From: Ferrimonas pelagia
GTDB taxonomy: Bacteria > Pseudomonadota > Gammaproteobacteria > Enterobacterales > Shewanellaceae
Length of the DNA: 64,000 nucleotides
Direction of reading: 5' to 3'
NCBI RefSeq assembly: GCF_039543565.1
Contig: NZ_BAABJZ010000016.1
Coordinates: 1 to 64,000 of the forward strand
Shown here: one piece after another, positions 46,001 through 53,810 of the stretch
Layout: each line of letters begins with the position of its first letter
Numbering within the stretch: position 1 is the first letter of the stretch
Notes under the pieces: generated by a model
Databases searched by the model: none
What the model was told of the DNA's origin: nothing
The model's input: the letters and a program-made list of their open reading frames with translations, nothing else
Made by a program: the position numbers and the translations under genes

Positions 46001-46573
46001 GAAGCACCTGTGACCGAAGCACCTGTAACCGAAGCTCAGCCTGAAGTAACCGAAGCGCCTGTGGCCGAAGCTCAGCCTGAAGTGACCGAAGCGCCTGTAG
46101 CCGAAGTTAAGCCTGAAGTGACCGAAGCGCCTGTGGCCGAAGCTCAGCCTAAAGTGACCGAAGCGCCTGTGGCCGAAGCTCAGCCTGAAGCCGAAGCTCA
46201 GCCTGAAGTCGAAGCTCAGCCTGAAGTCGAAGCTCAGCCTGTAGTCGAAGCTCAGCCTGTAGCCGAAGCTCAGCCTGTGGCCGAAGCTCAGCCTGAAGTC
46301 GCCGAAGCACCGGTTGCCGAAACCCAGCCTGAAGTGACCGAAGCTCCGGTTACCAAGGAGTCCACTGTCGCAGCGCAACCTGCAACAGCCAACACGGGTC
46401 GACTCGATCTCCAACAGGGCGCTCAGTCTGAGATGACTCGTCCAGCCGAGACCGAAGAAGCGGCACCGCTAAAAGAGGTTAAAGTGCCTGAGTTTGAAGC
46501 CAAGGCCAACGATTTTGCCAAGAATCGCTACGCCACCATGGTCAACTCCGGTATGACCCGCCCACAGGAGTGA
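43070..46573 (+). CDS. rne: Ribonuclease E
   Basis: 1167 residues. The catalytic half (1 to about 510) has the S1 domain (IYKGKITRVEPSLEAAFVDYG), Mg-binding D301 (AIDINS) and D344 (VIDYIDM), and the zinc link CPRCSGQG (C402, C405). The rest is a disordered scaffold, very Arg/Glu-rich, with two repeat tracts, and a conserved end (NRYATMVNSGMTRPQE). An amphipathic LFSRLATAIKGLFS near 567-580 is the likely membrane-targeting helix. RNase E starts mRNA decay and rRNA/tRNA processing and scaffolds the degradosome. Followed by a strong terminator. Confidence 0.98.
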   Translation: MKRMLINATQSEELRVALVDGQRLYDLDIESPGHEQKKANIYKGKITRVEPSLEAAFVDYGAERHGFLPLKEIAREYFINPTQKGRPNVKEAIKEGQEVIVQVDKEERGTKGAALTTFISLAGSYLVLMPNNPRAGGISRRIEGDERSELKEALSKLTVPQGMGLIVRTAGVGKAAEELSEDLNVLLHHWDSIKQASEARPAPFLIHQESNVIVRAIRDYLRSDIGEILIDHQRIFEQAKEHISLVRPDAVSKLKLYQSEVPLFTHYQIETQIESAFQREVRLPSGGSIVIDPTEALTAIDINSARATKGGDIEETALQTNLEAADEIARQLRLRDLGGLVVIDYIDMGPVRHQREVENRLRDAVRQDRARVQIGRISRFGLLEMSRQRLRPSLGESAANLCPRCSGQGTIRGTESLALSILRLMEEEAIKENTSQIEAQVPVDVAAYLLNEKRKAIRIIEQRHKVEVYVIPHPHMETPAYKVSRHRKDDTIAEVSYSLVERPEAKLYEPRKLERQQADKPALSGLATPAASDTAKPVAKAAKAEAPAKPKRESRKPKADQAPAKQPGLFSRLATAIKGLFSSEEENKPEPKGRRGNQTRRRGERQERGERNDRNRRSRNRNEKRDPADKEQQVEANKERRRSRRDRRDRTEELKGEQTAQRINKDDKRGNRNERNDRNDRNDRNDRNDRNDRNERNENRRPEREETRTRRSERDDSRRQERQAKPTPEIAPVATEEKSEQPKRERRQRRQLERSVRVQKDGTAAPLVAAPVEIAQAPPIERQQAELPRAEAQGQESAEPRTEQVAGTDLSLTDNERQAHRRSRRSPRHLRAAGQRRRRMNRDGETQEAAPQQDPVNARYPEEQAPTDVQLQMELPEVQAEPQAVEQAQPEMTQAPVTEAQPEVAEAPVAEAQPEVAEAPVAEAQPEVEAQPEVKAQPEVKAQPEVEAQPEVTEAPMAEAQPEVTEAPVAEAQPEVTEAPVTEAPVTEAQPEVTEAPVAEAQPEVTEAPVAEVKPEVTEAPVAEAQPKVTEAPVAEAQPEAEAQPEVEAQPEVEAQPVVEAQPVAEAQPVAEAQPEVAEAPVAETQPEVTEAPVTKESTVAAQPATANTGRLDLQQGAQSEMTRPAETEEAAPLKEVKVPEFEAKANDFAKNRYATMVNSGMTRPQE
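45092..45163 (+). repeat. 9-bp tandem repeat in rne
   Basis: Six perfect copies of CGTAACGAC (45092-45145), then two one- or two-base variants, encoding (Arg-Asn-Asp)6 and (Arg-Asn-Glu)2. It lies in the arginine-rich RNA-binding part of the scaffold. Confidence 0.95.
45770..46350 (+). repeat. Degenerate Ala/Gln/Pro/Glu/Val repeat tract in rne
   Basis: About 190 residues made of alternating units AEAQPEV, TEAPVAEAQPEV and EAQPEV, with near-identical DNA (GAAGCTCAGCCTGAAGT recurs many times). Unit lengths are multiples of three, so copy-number change keeps the frame. Confidence 0.93.
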
Positions 46574-46583
46574 TCCTCAAGCA

Positions 46584-46616
46584 CTAAAAAAAGGCCACCT
46601 TCGGGTGGCCTTTTTG
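46584..46616. terminator. Terminator between rne and the phosphatase gene
   Basis: An AAGGCCACC / GGTGGCCTT stem with a TTCG-type loop and A/T tracts on both sides; serves the two convergent genes. Confidence 0.9.
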
Positions 46617-46628
46617 ATCGGCTCGGAC

Positions 46629-47123
46629 TTAACCCTTCGCCAGCGCGATCTCACAGAGCAATGCCTCCGCCGACGACTCGATCAGATCCAAGACATGATC
46701 AAAACCACCGTCACCCCCATAATAGGGATCTGGTACCTCATCCTCCTCCAACTTCCCCCACTGCAGCATCAGCCCAATCTTATCGCTCAGCTCCTTCGAA
46801 GCTAACGACTGAATATCAAGTAGATTTTGCCGGTCTGCCGCTAAGATCAGATCAAATTTCTGCAGATCGTCCCGCCCTATCTGCCGAGCTCTCATGTCAG
46901 AAAAGTCATAACCCCGAGCCTGTCCGGCCTGAACCGAACGAGGATCCGGCGACTCACCTGTGTGATAGCCAATGGTGCCAGCCGAATCGATCTTAAGATC
47001 CAGCCCAAGCGTTCGAGCCTTATGGCGAAAGACCGCTTCTGCCGTCGGAGAGCGGCAAATATTGCCCATGCAGACTACGAGAATTGAATTTATATCCTTG
47101 TAATTCAGTTGTTTAACGTCCAC
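46629..47123 (-). CDS. Low-molecular-weight protein tyrosine phosphatase
   Basis: 164 residues. The P-loop CMGNICRS gives nucleophile Cys18 and Arg24 (CX5R-S); the general acid is Asp132 in DPYYGG. The start is GTG with AGGAGG upstream. Such enzymes may act on tyrosine kinases or phospho-arginine; no kinase or capsule genes lie nearby, so the substrate is open. It is the last clearly chromosomal gene before the prophage. Confidence 0.92.
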   Translation of the reverse strand: MDVKQLNYKDINSILVVCMGNICRSPTAEAVFRHKARTLGLDLKIDSAGTIGYHTGESPDPRSVQAGQARGYDFSDMRARQIGRDDLQKFDLILAADRQNLLDIQSLASKELSDKIGLMLQWGKLEEDEVPDPYYGGDGGFDHVLDLIESSAEALLCEIALAKG

Positions 47124-47424
47124 AAAAGCCTCCTAAATGGCCCAAATCAGCAATTTCTTCAGTCTATATAAATCAGGCGCTTATGACGAGTTTTGGTAAT
47201 CACGTCATGCTCAGTGTGTTTGAAAAACGGAATGACCCCACTTCGTTAGAAAGCATAGGAGCCACTACGGAATACCTGTTTCGTTGCACCTAACAATAGC
47301 TGCTTCGACTTTGCTCAATTGAGCTCATGAACAGGGATCCGTAGCTAGCTTTGGGCTGTTCGGCCAACAGAAAGGTATGATTAGTCAACGGCAGTTCTGA
47401 TGTTGTCGAATTGATGATCCCCAG
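47124..47424. other. Junction between chromosome and prophage
   Basis: About 300 bases with no convincing gene. It probably contains the left phage attachment junction, but the other junction is outside the window, so no direct repeat can be identified. Confidence 0.45.
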
Positions 47425-47426
47425 AC

Positions 47427-47465
47427 AAAAACGGCCCAACAAGGGTTACTCGGCGGGCCGTTTGG
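47427..47465 (-). terminator. Terminator at the end of the prophage late operon
   Basis: On the minus strand AAACGGCCC pairs with GGGCCGTTT around a 17-base loop, followed by a T5 run. It lies 18 bases after the last prophage gene. Confidence 0.75.
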
Positions 47466-47482
47466 TTTGGATTTGGTGCGGG

Positions 47483-47698
47483 TTACTTGCCGCAGTCGGC
47501 GCAGATCCAGCCGCCTATCTTGGCGTTGAGCAGCTTCCAGACAATGAGCAGCAGTAGCCACACACCGACGGTGGCCACCGTCAGTACCAAATGCACCAGG
47601 AACATTACCAGCCCGGTTTTGTTGTAAGTACGCTGGTGGGTGGTCTTACGGTCGCACTTTCTGCAGTGCTTGATGGTCTGCTCTAGGGCTTTGGCCAT
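47483..47698 (-). CDS. Small membrane protein with split CxxC zinc-ribbon motif
   Basis: 71 residues. An N-terminal HCRKCDRKT (Cys12, Cys15) and a C-terminal ICADCGK (Cys66, Cys69) flank about 31 hydrophobic residues that could form a short helical hairpin. If so, both CxxC pairs face the same side and could bind one metal ion. AAGGAT precedes the ATG. It is the last gene of the late operon, the place where lambdoid phages carry accessory genes. Function unknown. Confidence 0.75.
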   Translation of the reverse strand: MAKALEQTIKHCRKCDRKTTHQRTYNKTGLVMFLVHLVLTVATVGVWLLLLIVWKLLNAKIGGWICADCGK

Positions 47699-47753
47699 GA
47701 TCGTATCCTTACGTCGTTGTTTGTGGTCATTTTTTACCCTGCCAGGTCTGATG

Positions 47754-50700
47754 TCAATCGCCTCGGGCCAGCAGGGTGATCACCATTGATCGGTTGGTAA
47801 ACACCAGGCCCGCCGCTTGGCCATCCGGCTTGATGATGTGGATCTGCCGCAGGTTCTGATGGATACCGGTGATCAGGTACTCGCCGCCGGTCAGGCCGAT
47901 GAGCCAGAGCCGCACCCGGTCGCCGGGCCGAAAGTAGGCCACGTCCAACACATCGCCAGGTAACCCAACAAAGGTCACCTCACTGCCATGGCCGATGGCC
48001 GGAACGGTTGCCCCTTGCACCGGATCATTGCCCGGTAGCGGCCCCGGGCAATCATCATCGGCGTACAGCCGTGCGTCGTAGTTACGGGCGGTCATGCTGA
48101 TCTTTTCGGTCCCACTGGGTTTGCTCTTGGTGACCAGCGCTGGGAAGCACCAACGACTGCCTGGGCCAAACATCCACAGCGGCGGCTCCTGTCTACCACT
48201 CAGATCCGGGCTAAAGTTCAGCTTACCGCTGATCTCCACTTCATCAGGCCGCTCTAAACGCACCGCTTGGTAAGGCCCGGACAAGCGGCCATCCGGCTTG
48301 CGCAAGGCCAGCCAGTGGGTTTCTCCCTCAGTCCAATCCAGATCGGCATCCAGTCGCAACCATGCGCCATCGGGTAAGGGGCTCCACGCCAACAGTTGTC
48401 CCGTTTGGGCGTAACCCGGTACGTCATCGGCCAGCGCCACATAATTCAGATAGCGGCTGTTGAAGCCGTCCATCTCCGTAGCCCAGCTGTACTCGGTGCG
48501 AATGTATCGAGCCAGCCGCCGTTCGCGCATACCAAAGCGCCAGGCTTGCTGGTGATCGGTCACGCCAAAGGCTTTGACCTTGGCCGGTTGTGCCCCCACA
48601 TCGCCCGGCAGCAGACAGAGCACGGTTTCGCTTTTCCAGGTTTCCCGGCTGAAATACTCCACTTCGATGCCGTCGGCTTCGTCCATATCAAACAGCCTGT
48701 CGTTGCGCTTGAGGCCATCGCCGGTCATGTTCTCCGGTTGGTACTGGTGATCGAACACCGTGCGCGGCTCGTCCCGCACCGGGATGATCTGCCCCAGCTC
48801 CAGCGTGGGCTTGGCGTAGCCCACGGCCAGCAGCCGTTCGAGCGCAGCCCAAAAGGTGTCGGCGTTATCGAACTGCGCATCAAAGAAGTCACCACGTCCA
48901 TGCCAGATATTGTGCAGGCGCAGCAGCTCCTCCTGGCCCATGTTGATATCGCTCAAGCCGATCTCATGGGCGATGTAGCGCAGCACTGGGGCGATGTCGT
49001 TGGTGGGTTGCATGTTGGTCGGATCGTTGTAATCCGCCCCCGTCCAGCCATCCCCAAACGGCACATGCAGCAGGCGGGTGGGCACGCAAAACAGCTTGTT
49101 TTCAGCGGTGCCAGCCAGGGCATTGGTGCCGCGGATCTTCACCGCCAAGGTGGTGCCATCGTCGTACTGCAGCGGGGTGGGCAGCAGGCTTTTCAGCCTT
49201 ACCAGCTCGATGGTGTCCCAGATCTTGGTGTCGTCTGCCGCCTCGGTGATCCGATAGGCCCGCACTTGGGGCCGACACATCGATGACAGGTTGATGGTCA
49301 GCGTATTGCCCAACTGATCGCGCGTAGCCTCGGTGCGCTCAAACGGCACATCTTGCCAATCGCTATTGGCGTCCTCGCGCCACTGCAGCATGATGGCCAC
49401 TGTGTGCTCTAGGATCTTGCCCTTATCATTCAGTCGGCCCAGCCCCTGGGGAAAGCGCACATCGATGTGGAGGGTGTCGGTGAGTTCATTGACGGGGGTG
49501 GTGTAGAAGGGGCCTACCGGCTTGCCGGGCAAGGTATCGAGGGCGTCGATGGTCACACTGTCATGATCGCCCTGATGGGTGAATCCATCCCAAGTGCCCG
49601 TTCCATCCACGCGGGCCATCTCAGCATCGGTTTCGGTCACCGCCTCCACTTGGTATAGGCCATCATCCTCCCCCAAAAACTCGATGCGACCGCCTCGGAC
49701 ATCATCATCCACCCGGTTGTCGTCGATGTAGTTACCGTCCAGATCGCCGATCACCACCACATAGAGTGCGGTGGCCTCGCCATCGTCGGTGGTGTACTTC
49801 GCCAGCACCTGGCCAACTTGCCCGGCGATGGGGTAGTACAGCCGCGCCCCCAGCTCATAGGCATGCAGGCTTTGATCGGTGCTGCGATAGCACAGGTGGT
49901 TTTCTTCGTTGCGCCAGTCCCGTCGCCAGCCGGTGCTGGCGTTGGCACTGCCTGCTGAGATAAACGCCGCGCCGGGCGTGCCGCTGATCTCCAGCTGCTG
50001 GCCCAACTCCCACTCTTGGGGCCACCAGGCTTCCAGATCGCCATCAAAGTCGCGGTACAACGTGAGGCGTTTGCCCTCGAACGTCACCTGCGGCGGCGTG
50101 ATGTGCGCCACCGCGCCTTCGAGTTCGATGCCGCTGGTGCCTGCGGTCGCGCCGATCTCCGGGCTGGTGTAGACATTGCGATGGGCGGGGTGGCCGCTGA
50201 CATCGGCACTAGGGGCAAAGATCTCAGCATCGATGTCACTGGCGTAATGGCTGATCGGGGTATTGCCGATCTGGATATCATCCTGGGTCAGCAACAGGTA
50301 ACCACGGCTGACCAGGGTCATCAGCAGCAGGTATTCGGCGTCCCCTTCGAAGTAGCGATGGGGCTGGCAGATCAGCGACGGAAAGGTGCCGTGGGTGCCG
50401 AACAGCTCAGGCACCACGCCCATTAGGCGGATCTGGTTGCCCTGGGCGTTCACATCATAGATGGGACTGCCCTTGGGCTGGGTGGTGTTGTAGTTGTCCG
50501 ACGGGGCCATCGCCGCCGATACGCCCACCGCCACCACGGCGGCGACAATGGCATAGGCCAACATCTCCCAGCCTTTGGGCTGCACGGTTAGCTCCAGCCG
50601 ATCACCCGGTTGCAGCACGGTCACATCCCACAGACTCGGCGAAAAAGGCACGCCGTTGAGGGTCGCGAGGATCGGCGGCGTGGCCATCACCCGAAACGAA

Positions 50701-50810
50701 GGCACCCGCGCTGCGAGTAGCTGGGTCAGGGTCTGACCGGCGGCCACCCGCTCTTGCTCAAACTGGGTTTTGTCCAGCTTGTTGGGATAGGTGATCACGG
50801 TGGCAGTCAT
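47754..50810 (-). CDS. Phage tail tip / host-specificity protein J-like
   Basis: 1018 residues. The N-terminal 85 residues look like a ubiquitin-like beta-grasp domain (TLTQLLAARVPSFRV, VTVLQPGDRLELTVQPKG) followed by a hydrophobic segment (MLAYAIVAAVVAVGVSAAMA), the layout of lambda tail protein I. From about residue 125 the sequence resembles J-type tip proteins (RLMGVVPELFGTHGTFPSL). ATG 50810 is taken rather than the TTG one codon earlier. The gene overlaps the NlpC/P60 gene by 53 bases. J determines receptor binding. Confidence 0.85.
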   Translation of the reverse strand: MTATVITYPNKLDKTQFEQERVAAGQTLTQLLAARVPSFRVMATPPILATLNGVPFSPSLWDVTVLQPGDRLELTVQPKGWEMLAYAIVAAVVAVGVSAAMAPSDNYNTTQPKGSPIYDVNAQGNQIRLMGVVPELFGTHGTFPSLICQPHRYFEGDAEYLLLMTLVSRGYLLLTQDDIQIGNTPISHYASDIDAEIFAPSADVSGHPAHRNVYTSPEIGATAGTSGIELEGAVAHITPPQVTFEGKRLTLYRDFDGDLEAWWPQEWELGQQLEISGTPGAAFISAGSANASTGWRRDWRNEENHLCYRSTDQSLHAYELGARLYYPIAGQVGQVLAKYTTDDGEATALYVVVIGDLDGNYIDDNRVDDDVRGGRIEFLGEDDGLYQVEAVTETDAEMARVDGTGTWDGFTHQGDHDSVTIDALDTLPGKPVGPFYTTPVNELTDTLHIDVRFPQGLGRLNDKGKILEHTVAIMLQWREDANSDWQDVPFERTEATRDQLGNTLTINLSSMCRPQVRAYRITEAADDTKIWDTIELVRLKSLLPTPLQYDDGTTLAVKIRGTNALAGTAENKLFCVPTRLLHVPFGDGWTGADYNDPTNMQPTNDIAPVLRYIAHEIGLSDINMGQEELLRLHNIWHGRGDFFDAQFDNADTFWAALERLLAVGYAKPTLELGQIIPVRDEPRTVFDHQYQPENMTGDGLKRNDRLFDMDEADGIEVEYFSRETWKSETVLCLLPGDVGAQPAKVKAFGVTDHQQAWRFGMRERRLARYIRTEYSWATEMDGFNSRYLNYVALADDVPGYAQTGQLLAWSPLPDGAWLRLDADLDWTEGETHWLALRKPDGRLSGPYQAVRLERPDEVEISGKLNFSPDLSGRQEPPLWMFGPGSRWCFPALVTKSKPSGTEKISMTARNYDARLYADDDCPGPLPGNDPVQGATVPAIGHGSEVTFVGLPGDVLDVAYFRPGDRVRLWLIGLTGGEYLITGIHQNLRQIHIIKPDGQAAGLVFTNRSMVITLLARGD

Positions 50811-51231
50811 CAAAAAATCTCACGTCCAGGGATAAGCGACCAAAGGCGCGCAGCGGCAGCAGATGCGGCCCGGCTTTGGCGTTGGTGTGCAGTACTTTGA
50901 TGCCCTCGGCTTCGACCACCAGCCCCACATGCAACAGCACGGGGCGCTGTTCGGCGTCAGGCTTAAAGCAGCAGGCCACGGCCCCAGGGCGCGGTGACAC
51001 CTCGGCAAAGCGGGGCAGCATCTGGGCAAAGGCGTCGGTCATGCCCGGTTTGTTGGCGCACAGGATATGGCCGTAACTGGTGGCCATGTCGCGGCCAAAC
51101 AGCAACGCGCGGGCCAGCCGCACCTGGCCCCAGCAGTCGAGGCCGTCCATATCACGGCCCCCGTCGAGATAGGGCACGGCCAAAAAGTCATTCACGCTGA
51201 AGTGCTGTGCGGCTTGGGTGTCTGTGATCAT
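50758..51231 (-). CDS. NlpC/P60-family tail assembly peptidase
   Basis: 157 residues. The catalytic Cys is in MDGLDCWGQVRLA (about 33) and the His in LLHVGLVVE (about 115). It corresponds to the C-terminal domain of lambda tail protein K and probably cuts cell-wall peptides or helps tip assembly. The ATG overlaps the previous stop (ATGA), showing translational coupling. Confidence 0.85.
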   Translation of the reverse strand: MITDTQAAQHFSVNDFLAVPYLDGGRDMDGLDCWGQVRLARALLFGRDMATSYGHILCANKPGMTDAFAQMLPRFAEVSPRPGAVACCFKPDAEQRPVLLHVGLVVEAEGIKVLHTNAKAGPHLLPLRAFGRLSLDVRFFDDCHRDHLSQQAGQNPV

Positions 51232-51719
51232 GCGTATTTGATCCCCGGATACTTGGCTGGAGTGAACAACAAAAAGGGCCAGCGCTTATCCATCAAATTG
51301 CGGAATGACGCGGTGACCGTCGCACTGCGCCGGTCATCGGCATACCCCACCGCCGTCAACACCAGCGGGGGCTGAGCGGGGCCGGTTGGGTCGGTTTCCA
51401 GATAGGGCCGATAACGCACCGGGATCTCGCCGCCCTGCTCTTGAGCGGCCAGCATGTTGTGGCGCACGTCGCCGGTGACGTTATCCATGGCAAAGGCGAG
51501 ATCTTCCCGCCCCACCACCGCGCGTTCGGGCAGGTTGATCCCCAGTCCGGCAGCGGTGAAGGTGACGGTTTCGCCGGTTTCGAGGGTCAGCGCGATATCG
51601 TTAAACCCGTTGCACAAACGAAACACCCCGCCGGGAAAGGCGGGGTGTTCTAGCTCTAGGGTGTGGATCACCGCTTCATCAGCGGGGGCGCTGGCGTAAG
51701 CGACTTCGATGGCTTTCAT
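51228..51719 (-). CDS. DUF1833 phage tail protein
   Basis: 163 residues with the DUF1833 pattern: AYASAPADEAVIHTLELEHP at the N-terminus and AFAMDNVTGDVRH in the middle. It lies where lambda has minor tail protein L, just ahead of the NlpC gene. ATG 51719 is chosen over a GTG two codons earlier by spacing from GGGAAT. Confidence 0.85.
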   Translation of the reverse strand: MKAIEVAYASAPADEAVIHTLELEHPAFPGGVFRLCNGFNDIALTLETGETVTFTAAGLGINLPERAVVGREDLAFAMDNVTGDVRHNMLAAQEQGGEIPVRYRPYLETDPTGPAQPPLVLTAVGYADDRRSATVTASFRNLMDKRWPFLLFTPAKYPGIKYA

Positions 51720-51755
51720 GGTCACATTCCCAATTAAAAACAGACCGAGGGCAAC

Positions 51756-53810
51756 TTAGCCACGTACCACGGCGGGGTCATACAGATATTTGGACGAATA
51801 CGCTTTCAAAGATCCCAAGATTAAGATCTTGGCCGTTGGGTTCAGCGCGATCAGCTTATCGATGCAAACATTCATCCCGCCATTTTGCGTGGTGTTGTCG
51901 CCAGCATCTGGCTCACCAATGGCGACGGCACCAGTGCAGTCATTGGTAGAGCACCACAACACATAGATATCATGCACCCCGGCTTGATCTATCTGTGAAT
52001 CGATCAAGTTATTTTGCTTTCCAAAACCGGCCCCGCTTACGCCATAGTCGGTATAAGCGATCCCCAACTCTGACGCCCAGACATCTTTGCACGCCCGCGA
52101 TGCGCTAATCACAGAGAATGACCCACCAAACACCCCCACAGTTTTTCCTGCTAACTCACCCGCAGGAGCATTGCGGCGGATAAAGTCCGTGGTCATCGCT
52201 GCGATGTGCGCATACCCTTCTGCGGCATAGTGCAGTTGATCCGATGAGATGAAGCTGTCTTTGTTCTGATAGTTGAGCCCAGATCCGGCATATAGATCGA
52301 GATAGGGAACGGAGCGACGGAGACTCACCGCCTTTTGACCTTCCACATAATCATGCAGGTTCAGCCAGGTCGTTACCTGGCCTGCAGGGCGAGGCCGCAC
52401 GCCATTGACTCGATACCCCGCATCACCGCTATACCAAATGGCACTTGCATTGCCCGCAGGGTAAAAGCTCAAAATAAGGTAACAATGGCTACTCACATAC
52501 TCATCGGCGACCCGATAGGATTGCGCCACCAATTCATGCGCGATTCGATCATAATAAATATGTCGGGTGTCGCTATCAAATGCCACAGAGAAACCGGATA
52601 GGCTTTTTAACGAGTAGCTCTCCAAATAGACAAAAAGCGTACCAATGACTTCAATTCGCGAATTCACCGTATCTATATTGAGATAGCGAGTATTGCTATT
52701 GCCAGCCCCGCCCAGGGTCGCAAGGCGGATCTGATTCGCCTCAATCGCACTCAGGCTTTGCAACACCCCATTAATTCGATAGTTTGACAAGCCACAGTAA
52801 TTCACCTTTTTATGGTTTGGCCAAAACTGAGCCAGCAAATACAGGTCGTCATCATACCATGAGGCCGAACCACTGGTTGCAATAACTTCGTTTATCGTCC
52901 TGTTGTAATAAAGATAACGAGCAGAACTATCAAACTCAATCTCACCTTCTGGCAGTGCAAAGTAACCAAAGCCCTGAGTGTAAAGATAGACACCGCCAAT
53001 AATCAAAACTTTGTTATTATCAAAATCGAAGTCAATATAACTAAGGTTATTACTGGTGCCCATAGGTGCATTCCGCACCAGATTGGCGCGTTTGCCACTG
53101 CTATCCGTCGGCATTCGATTTACTCGATAATTTGGCCAGCCACACCAGCTGACGCCGCCTTCAGGGCGAAAAACGGCCAGCAGTGCATGCTGCTCTGTCA
53201 CGGTTCCAAACGGTACATTCGCGGGATACGTTTCATACTCCTTGGTGCCCGCATTGTAGTATAAGTGCCGATCGGTACTATCAATAACAATCGTTGCTGC
53301 CGGTAGCCACTCGCCGGTTTTGTTCTGTAAAAAAACTCGGGATGCTTCAACGGTGATCACCAGATTAACAAAATCAAAGATGATCCCGCCATCATTCGTG
53401 TTGTTTCCGGTACAAAATCCAATGTCATAGCGTCGTAAATCCTGCACCGCCCCCTCACTAGGGTAGCGTTTAATTTCTTGCGCCGAACCGTTGTCGTTGC
53501 GATATAAGATCAAGTTTTCAGCGGCGGAACTGCTCGGCACATTAAAATAAGCGCTAGGACTTGTCGCGGCCAGTCCAGCGGCGACACTGGCGTATACGCC
53601 CGATGCCAACTGCGCCGCATCACGGGCAGTCTCTGCTTGCGACAGCAAAGCATCCATCTCCTCTTTTTTACCATTCAGTGCTTTCGATATCGTCGGTTTC
53701 ACCTCGCCATCAATAATCACATCTTCGGACTGCGTCCCTTTTAGGATTTGATTCAACCAACTCAGGTGCTGCTGCAGTTCTTCAATTAATTTAAAAAAGT
53801 TATTGGTCAT
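51756..53810 (-). CDS. Tail fibre with a circularly permuted SGNH-hydrolase domain
   Basis: 684 residues. Residues 1-75 are a helical or coiled-coil attachment region. Three related beta-rich modules follow (about 129-234, 243-349, 361-473), each with a D..R-hlYYn motif and a closing YR(V/I)N. Residues 482-550 match the C-half of phage/Bacteroides SGNH esterases (HDYVEGQK, PYLDLYAGSGLN, SSDQLHYAAEGYAHIA; Asp524, His527). Residues 553-684 match the N-half (VFGGSFSVISAS with Ser564, GVSGAGF, STND with Asn623) and end at LGSLKAYSSKYLYDP. All SGNH residues are present but in permuted order. It probably deacetylates or binds surface glycans. It overlaps the preceding gene by 11 bases. Confidence 0.8.
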   Translation of the reverse strand: MTNNFFKLIEELQQHLSWLNQILKGTQSEDVIIDGEVKPTISKALNGKKEEMDALLSQAETARDAAQLASGVYASVAAGLAATSPSAYFNVPSSSAAENLILYRNDNGSAQEIKRYPSEGAVQDLRRYDIGFCTGNNTNDGGIIFDFVNLVITVEASRVFLQNKTGEWLPAATIVIDSTDRHLYYNAGTKEYETYPANVPFGTVTEQHALLAVFRPEGGVSWCGWPNYRVNRMPTDSSGKRANLVRNAPMGTSNNLSYIDFDFDNNKVLIIGGVYLYTQGFGYFALPEGEIEFDSSARYLYYNRTINEVIATSGSASWYDDDLYLLAQFWPNHKKVNYCGLSNYRINGVLQSLSAIEANQIRLATLGGAGNSNTRYLNIDTVNSRIEVIGTLFVYLESYSLKSLSGFSVAFDSDTRHIYYDRIAHELVAQSYRVADEYVSSHCYLILSFYPAGNASAIWYSGDAGYRVNGVRPRPAGQVTTWLNLHDYVEGQKAVSLRRSVPYLDLYAGSGLNYQNKDSFISSDQLHYAAEGYAHIAAMTTDFIRRNAPAGELAGKTVGVFGGSFSVISASRACKDVWASELGIAYTDYGVSGAGFGKQNNLIDSQIDQAGVHDIYVLWCSTNDCTGAVAIGEPDAGDNTTQNGGMNVCIDKLIALNPTAKILILGSLKAYSSKYLYDPAVVRG

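Noticed and set aside
44786..46414. A 542-codon open frame antisense to rne
   Set aside because: It is the mirror of the low-complexity RNase E repeats (monotonous Phe-Arg-Leu-Ser-Phe-Gly). No ribosome site or domain.
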